Shown: positions 15,344-23,399 of the stretch, piece by piece
How the letters are laid out: each line of letters opens with the position of its first letter
Position numbering within the stretch: position 1 is the first letter of the stretch
Origin: Streptomyces sp. TSRI0107
Lineage (GTDB): Bacteria > Actinomycetota > Actinomycetes > Streptomycetales > Streptomycetaceae
DNA: 64,000 nucleotides
Reading direction: 5' to 3'
Assembly: GCF_001905845.1 (NCBI RefSeq)
Contig: NZ_LIVZ01000006.1
Location: forward strand, 372,001 to 436,000
The notes under the pieces: generated by a model
The model's database searches: none
Told to the model about the DNA's origin: nothing
The model's input: only the letters and a program-made list of their open reading frames with translations
Made by a program: the position numbers and the translations under genes

Positions 15344-16939
15344 TCAGGTCGGTTCGCACAGGCCCGGCTTGTCCACCTCCGAGCAGAGCCGGGCGTACGG
15401 GCCGAGGGTCTCGCGGCCGGCCTCCACGGTGAGGAAGCTGAGGAACGCCTGGGCGAGGGAGCCGTCGGGGGCGCGGCCGTAGGTGTAGGCGTACTCGGTC
15501 TCCCAGTACGGGTAGTCGCCCTGCTCCACGCCGGTGAGAGTCGGTTCCTGGCCGTCGATGCGCAGCAGGACCACGCCGTCCTCCCGTTCCGCGCTGCTGA
15601 CCTCGCTGTAGCCGATGGCGCCGGGGATGTCGGCGGTCATGTCCACCAGCGTGCTGGTCTTGCCGACCTCGCAGGCGCCCCAGGTGGCGGGCGTGAGGGC
15701 GGTGCAGTCGGAGACGGTGGGTGCCACCGGCTCTTTGTCGCCGAGGACCCGTTCGACGAGGGCGGTACGAGTGCCGGAGCCGCGGTGTCTGTTCACCAGG
15801 TGGACGGGGATGTCCGCGCCGCCGACCTCGGACCAGCGCTTCACCTCTCCGGAGTAGATGGCGCGTATCTGTTCGCGGGTCAGGTCCTCGACGTCCGCGT
15901 CCGCGTTGACGACCAGGGTGTACGGCAGGTAGGCGAGCGGGCGGCTGAGCAGGCGGGGGTGGTTGCCGAGGGCCTTGCCGTCGGAGAAGGCGATGTGGTC
16001 GGCGAGCCCCTCACCAGGCTCGATCCCGGCGTCCTCGCCGATCCGCTCCAGGTCGTTCAGGCCCTCGGTGCTGCCGCTGAAGGTGTCCGCGGTGACCGGG
16101 ATGCTGACCTCGGCGCGCCGGCAGCGGTCCGTGTACGCGGCGGCGGCCTTGCGTACGGCGGGCTCGAACGCGGTGGAGCCGTGCAGGTACAGGGTGCCGC
16201 CCACGCAGTCCCTGGGGGCGGGTTCGGGGGCGAAGGTCAGGGTGGCCGCCTGGATGAGGACGCCCAGCGCCAGCAGGGTGACGAACACCCAGCCGGGCCT
16301 CGACGCGAACCGGTGGCTCTCCGTCCTGGACATCTTGAACTTGACGAACCGGGCGAGCAGGCCGCGTCCGTTGCCGCCGCTGACGTCGGCGCGGAACACC
16401 GGGTCGGGGAAGTCCTCCCGCTGGTCGCCGGAGGTGCTCTCCAGGACGGCGAGCACCTTGTAGTGGGCGCGGCGGTTGAGTTTGACCTTGGGCAGCCGGA
16501 TGAGTCCGGCGCCGTTCTCCTCGCCGTAGCCGAAGCCGCCGACCTCCTCGGTGAAGAAGTCCCGCAGCTCGGGCTGGCTGGGCTCGGTGACGACGGCGCC
16601 CGCGACCCGGCGGTACTGGAAGGTGACGCGGATGCCGGTCTTGTCGGACTCGGAGGTGAGGTAGTCGCCCTCGACGATGGGCTGCCAGCCGGCGTTCTCG
16701 ATCCGCAGCAGGACGAACGACGGGTTGGTGAGGGTGCTGCCGTGGTCGTCGTGGAGTTCGCGCAGCACTCCGGCGTACGGGGAGTGGGCGGTGTCCGTGG
16801 CCAGCGTGTCCATCTGCACGCGGTAGCCGAGCCGCTTGCGTCCGACGACCCCGAACTCCCACCCGAACGCGGCGAGGGGCACCACGATGCTGAGGATCGC
16901 GATGATCGTGTCGAGGTCCCAATCGATGCCGAGACTCAC
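15344..16939 (-). CDS. Membrane-anchored PstS-like substrate-binding protein
   Basis: 531 residues from the GTG at 16939 (GGAG upstream). Topology read from sequence: a hydrophobic helix at 10-28, a domain of about 190 residues (DNA-coded beta-rich, no known motif), a second helix at about 218-238 (PGWVFVTLLALGVLIQAATL), then a periplasmic-binding-type domain to the end. The last part has phosphate-binding-protein hallmarks: LYLHGSTAFEP, PVTADTFSGSTEGLNDL, IAFSDGKALG, LVVNADADVEDLTREQIRAIYSGEVKRWSEVGG, RHRGSGTRTALVERVLG and GAIGYSEVSS. It could sense or present phosphate or a related oxyanion at the outer face. No pst permease genes are near, so transport is doubtful. It is divergent from the helicase-partner gene. 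Confidence 0.8.
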   Translation of the reverse strand: MSLGIDWDLDTIIAILSIVVPLAAFGWEFGVVGRKRLGYRVQMDTLATDTAHSPYAGVLRELHDDHGSTLTNPSFVLLRIENAGWQPIVEGDYLTSESDKTGIRVTFQYRRVAGAVVTEPSQPELRDFFTEEVGGFGYGEENGAGLIRLPKVKLNRRAHYKVLAVLESTSGDQREDFPDPVFRADVSGGNGRGLLARFVKFKMSRTESHRFASRPGWVFVTLLALGVLIQAATLTFAPEPAPRDCVGGTLYLHGSTAFEPAVRKAAAAYTDRCRRAEVSIPVTADTFSGSTEGLNDLERIGEDAGIEPGEGLADHIAFSDGKALGNHPRLLSRPLAYLPYTLVVNADADVEDLTREQIRAIYSGEVKRWSEVGGADIPVHLVNRHRGSGTRTALVERVLGDKEPVAPTVSDCTALTPATWGACEVGKTSTLVDMTADIPGAIGYSEVSSAEREDGVVLLRIDGQEPTLTGVEQGDYPYWETEYAYTYGRAPDGSLAQAFLSFLTVEAGRETLGPYARLCSEVDKPGLCEPT

Positions 16940-17120
16940 CGTCGAACTCCCTGAAGTCAGCGCCCGGTTGACGGGGGAGCCTCAGGGTGACCAGTGCGGG
17001 CGGAGGGCTGCCAGCGGTGCCGGAAGCGTCCGCGCGGAATTCATCCGGGCGCCATCTGGGAAACGTTCCGTTCGCCCCTCCGGCCCTTGCGCGCGCCTGC
17101 TGCCGCGTGCCGCCACCCGC

Positions 17121-17133
17121 TAACGTTGACCGG
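17121..17133 (+). promoter_or_regulatory. -10 hexamer for leaderless helicase-partner gene
   Basis: TAACGT at 17121-17126 stands 7 nt before the ATG at 17134, with no ribosome site between. A -35 is not clear. Confidence 0.5.
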
Positions 17134-19692
17134 ATGAGCACCGAGGAGAAGCCCGCGGCCCCCCGGTCCCTCGCGGAAGCGCTCCGCGCCCGGGACGACG
17201 CCTCCCTTGCCGCGCTCCTGCGCAGCCGGCCGGACCTCATCACCCCCGTGCCGACGGATCTGACGCAGCTCGCCACCCGCGCGGGGACCCGCGCCTCGGT
17301 GGTGCGCGCGCTGGAGCGGCTGGACCGGTTCACGCTGCAGACGGCGCAGGCGCTGGCCGTGGCCTCGGACCCGGCGTCGTACGAGGAGCTGCTCGGCCTG
17401 ATGGCGGGCGACGACGGTGATCCGACGGTGGCGGCGGCGCTGCCGCGCGCGGTGGGCGTGCTGCGCGAGCAGGCGCTGGTGTGGGGTGGCGACGACCGGC
17501 TGCGGCTGGTGCGCACGGCCCGTGAACTGCTCGCTCCGTCCCCGCAGCACCCGTCGCCGACCGGTCTCGGGCCGACGGTGCAGGAGGCGACGGCGGGTAT
17601 GTCGCCGGGGCGGATCCAGGAGCTGGTGGCGACGGCCGGGCTGCCGTCCACGCACGACTCGGTGTCCGCGGCGGCCTCGCTGACCGGGCTGTTCCGCGAC
17701 CGCGCCCGGATGCGGGCGCTGCTCGCAAAGGCGCCCGAGGAGTCGCTGCAGGTGCTGGAGCGGCTGGTGTGGGGCCCGCCGTACGGGCAGGTCACGGCGG
17801 ATCCGGCGCCCCGGCTGCGGTGGCTGCTGGACCGCGGGCTGCTGCTGCCGACCGCGCCCGGCACGGTGGTGCTGCCGCGTGAGGTGGCGCTGCATCTGCG
17901 GGCGGGCCGGGCGCACCGGGCGCCGGAGCCGGTGCCGCCGGCCGTGGAGGCGGCGGCCGTGCACCGTCCACAGGTTGTGGACGCGACGGCGGCCGGGCAG
18001 GCGCTGACGGCGCTGGCGACCGTCGAGGAGCTGCTGAAGGAGTGGGACGAGGGCGGCCCGGCCGTGCTGCGGGCCGGCGGGCTGAGTGTGCGGGACCTGA
18101 AGCGGACCGCCGTCGCCCTGGACGTCTCGGAGCCGGTCGCCGCGTTCTGGGTGGAACTGGCCTACGCCGCCGGGCTGATCGCCTCCGACGGCGAGGCCGA
18201 CGAGCGGTACGCCGCCACACCCGTCTACGACGAGTGGCTGGAGCGGCCCGCCGCCGAACGCTGGGGCCTGCTCGCCGAGGCGTGGCTGGCGGCCACCCGC
18301 ACCGCCGGGCTGGTCGGCGGTCGGGACGCCAAGGACCGTACGTTGTCGGCGCTGGGCCCGGGTCTCGACCGCTCGGCGGCCCCGGAGGTACGGCACCGGG
18401 TGCTCGCCCTGCTCGCCGGGCTGCCGGAGGGCGCGGCCCCCGACCCCGAGTCGGTGCTGGCCCGGCTGCACTGGGAGCGGCCCGCGCGCGGCGGCCGGGA
18501 CACCGAGGACGATCTGCGCGGGCGGCTCGCCCGGTGGGCGCTGTCGGAGGCGGAGCTGCTGGGTGTGACGGGGCGCGGCGCGCTGTCCGGGCACGGGCGG
18601 GCCCTGCTGGGGGCACCGGCGCCGGAGCCCGCCCCCGCCGGTGAACCGGAGGGCCCGGGCGACAAGCTGCCCGTGCACCACCACCACCGTCATCCCGCCC
18701 CGGCCCTCGCCGCCCTCTCCCCCGCCGAGCAGGCCATGGCCACCGCGGCCGCCGTCCGGCTGCTCGGCCCGCTGCTGCCGGAGCCGCTGGACCACGTGCT
18801 GCTCCAGGCCGACCTGACGGCGGTGGCGCCGGGGCCGCTCCAGCGGCCGCTGGCGGAGACGCTGGGTGTGCTCGCCGAGGTGGAGTCCAAGGGCGGGGCG
18901 ACCGTCTACCGCTTCACGCCCGCCTCGGTACGCCGGGCCCTGGACGCCGGCCGGGCCGCCGCCGACCTGCACGCCTTCCTCGCCGAGCACTCCCGTACGC
19001 CGGTGCCGCAGCCGCTGGCCTACCTGATCGACGACGTGGCCCGCAGGCACGGCCACCTGCGGGTCGGCGCCGCCTCGGCGTACGTCCGCTGCGACGACGA
19101 CGCGCTGCTCAGCGAGATCCTCGCCGACAAGCGGTCGGCGGGGCTGCGGCTGCGCCGGCTGGCGCCGACCGTGCTGGCCGCGCAGGCCGATCCGGCGGCG
19201 CTGCTGGAGGGGCTGCGCGCGATGGGTTTCGCGCCGGCCGCCGAGTCCGCCGAGGGCGATGTGCTGATCACCCGCGCGCACGCCCACCGCACCCCGCCGC
19301 GCACCGCTCCGGAGCCGGTGCCGGACGGTCCCCCGGCGCCCGACGCGACGCTGCTCACGGCGGCGATCCGGGCGATCAGGGCGGGTGACCTGGCCGCCAC
19401 CGCCCCGCGCAAGCCGAATCCCGGCGCCGCCGCCGCGCCGGTCACCGGCGGCGAACTGCCGCGTACGAGTTCCGCCGAGACCCTCGCGACCGTGCAGGCC
19501 GCGGTCCTCACCGGGCAGGCCCTGTGGATCGGCTACGTGAACGCGGAGGGTGCCGCCAGCCAGCGGGTGATCGGCCCGGTGCGGGTCGAGGGCGGCTTCG
19601 TGACGGCGTACGACCACACCGCGGACGAGGTGCGCACTTTCGCCCTGCACCGGATCACGGGGGTGGCGGAGCTGGCGGACGACGACGTCTGA
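17134..19692 (+). CDS. XPB/Ssl2-like helicase-associated protein (Helicase_C_3 type)
   Basis: 852 residues. This large actinobacterial protein has no Walker A. The N-terminal part (SLAEALRARDDASLAALLRSRPDL, FTLQTAQALAVASDP) and centre are winged-helix-like repeats. The region around LPEPLDHVLLQADLTAVAPGPLQRPLAETLGVLAEVESKGGATVYRFTPASVRRALD is the Helicase_C_3/XPB-Ssl2-like domain. The C-terminal 100 residues (AVLTGQALWIGYVNAEGAASQRVIGPVRVEGGFVTAYDH) look like a WYL-type ligand/nucleic-acid domain. In mycobacteria the homologue is next to the XPB helicase gene (Rv0862c-Rv0861c, from memory), and here the helicase starts 2.06 kb downstream on the same strand. A DNA-repair or remodelling role with XPB is therefore likely but unproven. 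Confidence 0.85.
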   Translation: MSTEEKPAAPRSLAEALRARDDASLAALLRSRPDLITPVPTDLTQLATRAGTRASVVRALERLDRFTLQTAQALAVASDPASYEELLGLMAGDDGDPTVAAALPRAVGVLREQALVWGGDDRLRLVRTARELLAPSPQHPSPTGLGPTVQEATAGMSPGRIQELVATAGLPSTHDSVSAAASLTGLFRDRARMRALLAKAPEESLQVLERLVWGPPYGQVTADPAPRLRWLLDRGLLLPTAPGTVVLPREVALHLRAGRAHRAPEPVPPAVEAAAVHRPQVVDATAAGQALTALATVEELLKEWDEGGPAVLRAGGLSVRDLKRTAVALDVSEPVAAFWVELAYAAGLIASDGEADERYAATPVYDEWLERPAAERWGLLAEAWLAATRTAGLVGGRDAKDRTLSALGPGLDRSAAPEVRHRVLALLAGLPEGAAPDPESVLARLHWERPARGGRDTEDDLRGRLARWALSEAELLGVTGRGALSGHGRALLGAPAPEPAPAGEPEGPGDKLPVHHHHRHPAPALAALSPAEQAMATAAAVRLLGPLLPEPLDHVLLQADLTAVAPGPLQRPLAETLGVLAEVESKGGATVYRFTPASVRRALDAGRAAADLHAFLAEHSRTPVPQPLAYLIDDVARRHGHLRVGAASAYVRCDDDALLSEILADKRSAGLRLRRLAPTVLAAQADPAALLEGLRAMGFAPAAESAEGDVLITRAHAHRTPPRTAPEPVPDGPPAPDATLLTAAIRAIRAGDLAATAPRKPNPGAAAAPVTGGELPRTSSAETLATVQAAVLTGQALWIGYVNAEGAASQRVIGPVRVEGGFVTAYDHTADEVRTFALHRITGVAELADDDV

Positions 19693-19878
19693 CGGTCACC
19701 CGCGCGGGTGTACGTCGGCGTTCATGCACGCCACGCCGGACACTTCCCACCCATGAGGGAGCTTCCCGGGCCTGTCGCATTGCGGTGCGGGGCGCCGGGC
19801 AGCCACCGGTTGTCCTGATGAAGCCCCGAGCCGCCCGGCGGGCGGTTCGGGCGAGCACAGCCGAAAGGAAGTCCCTCC

Positions 19879-20007
19879 ATGCGCGCAGCCCGTCGTGTGG
19901 CCGCCGTCCTGTCCGCCGCCGCCCTCATGTTCGGCGCCCTGACCACTCAGGCCGCCGCCATCAGCATCGATGTCGCCGGACTGGTCCTCGAGACACCGCA
20001 GGTCTGA
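19879..20007 (+). CDS. Small secreted peptide A
   Basis: 42 codons with GAAAGGAAG upstream of the ATG. Residues 1-27 are a signal peptide (RAARRVAAVL, hydrophobic core, TTQAAA); the predicted mature part is only about 15 residues (ISIDVAGLVLETPQV). It lies in the same gap as a second signal-peptide gene 113 bp downstream. No database family is recognised; it could be an exported morphogenetic or signalling peptide, or a degraded gene. Confidence 0.55.
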   Translation: MRAARRVAAVLSAAALMFGALTTQAAAISIDVAGLVLETPQV

Positions 20008-20120
20008 CAGATCCGTTACGCCGTCCCACGCGCCCAGGGCCGGTCCCACGAGTCCCCGGGACCGGCCCGCCGTTCGCCCCCGACGCCCCCCCTCATTTCG
20101 CTGAAAGGCCCTGAGGTCCC

Positions 20121-20360
20121 ATGCGTTCGAGCCTCCCCGACCACTCCTGCCCCACCCGTTCCAGCGCCATCGCGGTCTCGCTGGCCGCCCTGATCTCGGC
20201 CGCCGCGCTGGTCGTCGGCGCGGCGGCCCCGCAGGCCTCCGCGGCCCCCTCGGCCGCGCCGCTGCCGCTGCCCGTGCTCGGCTCGGAGCCCCTGATCACG
20301 GAAGGGGTGACCATCGAGGGGCCGCTGATCAACACGCTGGCTCTGCCCACGCTGAGGTAG
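20121..20360 (+). CDS. Small secreted peptide B
   Basis: 79 codons; TGAGG lies 4-8 bp before the ATG. A clear signal peptide (SAIAVSLAALISAAALVVGAAAPQASA, cleavage near residue 41) leaves a mature peptide of about 37 residues rich in Pro, Leu and Ile. The mature part contains a loose internal repeat (EPLITEGVTIE / GPLINTLALP). No Cys, so not a lantibiotic-type or disulphide peptide. The 3' end overlaps the convergent YqhA-IstB gene by 32 bp. Possibly related to the preceding small peptide; function unknown. Confidence 0.6.
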   Translation: MRSSLPDHSCPTRSSAIAVSLAALISAAALVVGAAAPQASAAPSAAPLPLPVLGSEPLITEGVTIEGPLINTLALPTLR

Positions 20361-21588
20361 GCCGGCGCTTGCGGTAGCTGTCGCCTTCGAGCCGTACGGT
20401 CTCCGCGTGGTGGGTCAGGCGGTCCACCATCGCGAGAACGGCCGGGCCGTCGAACACCTCGTGCCAGCGCTCCAGCGGACGGTCGCTGGTCACGATCACC
20501 GAGCCGCGTTCGTAGCGGTGCGCGACCAGCCGGAACAGCAGCCGGGCCGCCTCCGTGTCGAAGGGCACGTAGCCGACCTCGTCGACGATCAGCAGGGCGC
20601 TGTCGTCGAGGCCGGCCAGTTCCTCGGAGAGCCGGCCCGCCGCGTCGGCCCGCGCCAGCCGGGCGGCCCACTCCACGGCGGTCGCGAACAGCACCCGGTG
20701 CCCGGCCTGGCAGGCGCGCAGCCCGAGCCCGATCGCGAGATGGGTCTTGCCGGTGCCGGGGGCGCCGGTGAACAGCACGTTGCGGCGGGCGACGACGAAG
20801 TCCAGCTTGCCGAGCCGGGCCACCGTGTCCCGGTCGAAGGCGCGCGGGTACTCGGCGTCGAAGTCCTCCAGCTGCTTGCGGGCGGGGAACCCGGCGGCCC
20901 GGACGCGGTCCTCGGCGTGCGCCTCGCGCTCGGGCGGGCCGGGCTGGGCGGGGATCGGCAGGGGGGTGACGGGCAGGGGGGCGACGGGCAGGGGGGTGGT
21001 GGACGGCTCGGGCCCGGCGGACGGTTCGGGCTCGGCCGTCCGCCGGCCGTGCTCCTTGGGGTGGTGCTCGGAGCGGGCGACCAGCTCCCCCGACATGTAC
21101 GCCAGGATCGCGGCGGAGACGATGAACGCCATGTGGATCAGCGTGCCCCACAGCAGCGAGTGCTGGGGGGTGTGTTCCACGTCCACGAACATCTGCAGCA
21201 GATGCACGGACGAGATGCCCACGATGGCGGTGGCCAGCTTGACCTTCAGCACGTTGGGGTTGACGTGCGAGAGCCATTCCGGCTGGTCGCGGTGGCCCTG
21301 GAGGTCGATCCTGGAGACGAAGGTCTCGTAGCCGCCGACGATCACCATGATCAGCAGGTTGGCGATCATCACGACGTCGACCAGCTTCAGCACCGCGAGC
21401 ATCACGTACGTCTCGTCGGCCCGGCCGGCCACGCATCTCACGATTAACGTCCACAGCTCGTTGAAGAACTTGTAGACGTACACGCCCTGGACGACGACCA
21501 GACCGAAGTAGAGCGGGGCCTGGAGCCAGCGGGTGGCGAACAGGGCGTACCCGAGGGTGGCGGTCGGCGGGGGCGGCGTACGTGTCAT
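20329..21588 (-). CDS. YqhA (UPF0114) membrane domain fused to IstB-like AAA ATPase
   Basis: 419 residues from the ATG at 21588 (GCAGCCC is a weak ribosome site; in-frame starts at 21597 and 21645 are possible). Residues 10-172 form a four-helix UPF0114/YqhA-type membrane domain (TRWLQAPLYFGLVVVQGVYVY, LKLVDVVMIANLLIMVIVGGYETFV, ATAIVGISSVHLLQMF, LIHMAFIVSAAILAYMSG). A Pro-rich linker (PLPVAPLPVTPLPIP) joins it to residues 228-410, which match IstB, the IS21 transposition helper: FPARKQLEDFD, Walker A GAPGTGKT at 275-282, Walker B LLIVDE at 332-337, TSDRP, and LEGDSYRKR. The usual N-terminal 60-70 residues of IstB are absent. No istA or IS21 ends are near. Either a domesticated transposon ATPase anchored to the membrane or a fusion left by IS decay; the intact motifs favour function. 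Confidence 0.85.
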   Translation of the reverse strand: MTRTPPPPTATLGYALFATRWLQAPLYFGLVVVQGVYVYKFFNELWTLIVRCVAGRADETYVMLAVLKLVDVVMIANLLIMVIVGGYETFVSRIDLQGHRDQPEWLSHVNPNVLKVKLATAIVGISSVHLLQMFVDVEHTPQHSLLWGTLIHMAFIVSAAILAYMSGELVARSEHHPKEHGRRTAEPEPSAGPEPSTTPLPVAPLPVTPLPIPAQPGPPEREAHAEDRVRAAGFPARKQLEDFDAEYPRAFDRDTVARLGKLDFVVARRNVLFTGAPGTGKTHLAIGLGLRACQAGHRVLFATAVEWAARLARADAAGRLSEELAGLDDSALLIVDEVGYVPFDTEAARLLFRLVAHRYERGSVIVTSDRPLERWHEVFDGPAVLAMVDRLTHHAETVRLEGDSYRKRRPTSAWAEPAC

Positions 21589-21755
21589 GGGCTGCACGAT
21601 GCGCCATTCTTCGCAGGGGCCCGCCGTACGGCCGCACGCTGCCACCCGCAGGACTGAATAGACATCCTGTAGGAACAGCCGACGACAGGACGAGCCGACG
21701 ACCGGGGTGAATCAGGCACACTGGACGTTTGGCCGCGCGGAAGGGAAGTACGCAC

Positions 21756-23399
21756 GTGAACGGTCCACTCATCGTCCAGTCCGACAAGACCCTGCTCCTG
21801 GAAGTCGACCACGAGCGGGCCGACGACTGCCGTCGGGCCATCGCGCCCTTCGCGGAGCTGGAGCGGGCGCCGGAGCACATCCACACCTACCGGGTGACCC
21901 CGCTCGGCCTGTGGAACGCGCGCGCCGCCGGGCACGACGCCGAGCAGGTGGTGGACGCGCTCGTCGAGTACAGCCGCTACCCCGTGCCGCACGCCCTGCT
22001 CGTCGACATCGCCGAGACGATGGACCGCTACGGCCGGCTGTCCCTGCTCAAGCACCCCGCGCACGGCCTGGTGCTGACCACCACGGACCGTCCGGTGCTG
22101 GAGGAGGTGCTGCGCTCCAAGCGGATCGCGCCGCTGGTCGGCACCCGGATCGACCCGGACACGGTGGCCGTGCACCCCTCCGAGCGCGGGCAGATCAAGC
22201 AGGTGCTGCTGAAGCTGGGCTGGCCGGCGGAGGACCTCGCCGGGTACGTGGACGGCGAGGCGCACCCGATCGATCTCGCCGAGGACGGCTGGGCGCTGCG
22301 GCCCTACCAGAAGCAGGCGGTGGAGAACTTCTGGCACGGCGGTTCCGGTGTCGTCGTACTGCCCTGTGGTGCCGGGAAGACGCTGGTCGGGGCCGGGGCG
22401 ATGGCCGAGGCCAAGTCGACCACGCTGATCCTCGTCACCAACACCGTCTCCGCGCGGCAGTGGAAGCACGAGCTGGTGAAGCGCACCTCGCTGACCGAGG
22501 ACGAGATCGGCGAGTACAGCGGTACGCGCAAGGAGATCCGGCCGGTCACCATCGCCACGTACCAGGTGCTGACGACCAGGCGGAAGGGCGTCTACCCGCA
22601 CCTGGAGCTGTTCGACTCCCGGGACTGGGGTCTGATCGTCTACGACGAGGTGCACCTGCTGCCCGCGCCGGTCTTCAAGTTCACCGCCGACCTCCAGGCG
22701 CGCCGCCGTCTGGGTCTGACGGCGACGCTGGTCCGTGAGGACGGCCGGGAGTCCGACGTCTTCTCGCTGATCGGCCCCAAGCGGTTCGACGCACCGTGGA
22801 AGGAGATCGAGGCGCAGGGGTACATCGCGCCCGCGGACTGCGTCGAGGTCCGGGTGAACCTGACCGACGCCGAGCGGCTGGCGTACGCGACGGCCGAGGC
22901 GGAGGAGAAGTACCGGTTCTGCGCGACCACGGACACCAAGCGGAAGGTCACGGAGTCGATCGTCCGGCGCTTCGCGGGCCAGCAGATCCTGGTCATCGGC
23001 CAGTACATCGACCAGCTCGACGAGCTGGGCGAACACCTCGGCGCGCCCGTGATCAAGGGTGAGACGACCAACGCCCAGCGCGAGAAGCTGTTCGACGCGT
23101 TCCGGCAGGGCGAGATCAGCGTCCTGGTGGTGTCGAAGGTCGCCAACTTCTCCATCGACCTGCCCGAGGCGACGGTCGCCATCCAGGTCTCCGGCACCTT
23201 CGGCTCCCGCCAGGAGGAGGCCCAGCGCCTCGGCCGGGTCCTGCGCCCCAAGGCGGACGGCCACCAGGCGCACTTCTACTCCGTCGTCGCCCGCGACACC
23301 ATCGACCAGGACTTCGCCGCCCACCGCCAGCGGTTCCTCGCGGAACAGGGCTACGCGTACCGGATCGTCGACGCGGACGAACTGCTGGCGGAGAGCTGA
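21756..23399 (+). CDS. DNA repair helicase XPB (Ercc3 family)
   Basis: 547 residues from the GTG at 21756, preceded by GGAAGGGAAG. The N-terminal domain (IVQSDKTLLLEVDHERADDCRRAIAPFAELERAPEHIHTYRVTPLGLWNARAAG) is the damage-recognition-like region of actinobacterial XPB. Two RecA-like domains follow: Walker A PCGAGKT near residue 203, DEVH box near 297, GLTATLVR (motif III), RED-like VREDGRES, and motif VI QEEAQRLGRVLRP near 490. XPB is a 3'-5' ATP-dependent DNA helicase; bacterial copies are thought to act in repair. Its 3' end overlaps the convergent GT87 gene by 49 bp. Confidence 0.94.
   Translation: MNGPLIVQSDKTLLLEVDHERADDCRRAIAPFAELERAPEHIHTYRVTPLGLWNARAAGHDAEQVVDALVEYSRYPVPHALLVDIAETMDRYGRLSLLKHPAHGLVLTTTDRPVLEEVLRSKRIAPLVGTRIDPDTVAVHPSERGQIKQVLLKLGWPAEDLAGYVDGEAHPIDLAEDGWALRPYQKQAVENFWHGGSGVVVLPCGAGKTLVGAGAMAEAKSTTLILVTNTVSARQWKHELVKRTSLTEDEIGEYSGTRKEIRPVTIATYQVLTTRRKGVYPHLELFDSRDWGLIVYDEVHLLPAPVFKFTADLQARRRLGLTATLVREDGRESDVFSLIGPKRFDAPWKEIEAQGYIAPADCVEVRVNLTDAERLAYATAEAEEKYRFCATTDTKRKVTESIVRRFAGQQILVIGQYIDQLDELGEHLGAPVIKGETTNAQREKLFDAFRQGEISVLVVSKVANFSIDLPEATVAIQVSGTFGSRQEEAQRLGRVLRPKADGHQAHFYSVVARDTIDQDFAAHRQRFLAEQGYAYRIVDADELLAES

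Noticed and set aside
20329..21588. A complete IS21 insertion sequence
   Set aside because: Only the istB part is present; no istA, no terminal repeats or target duplication, and the ATPase is fused to a membrane domain.
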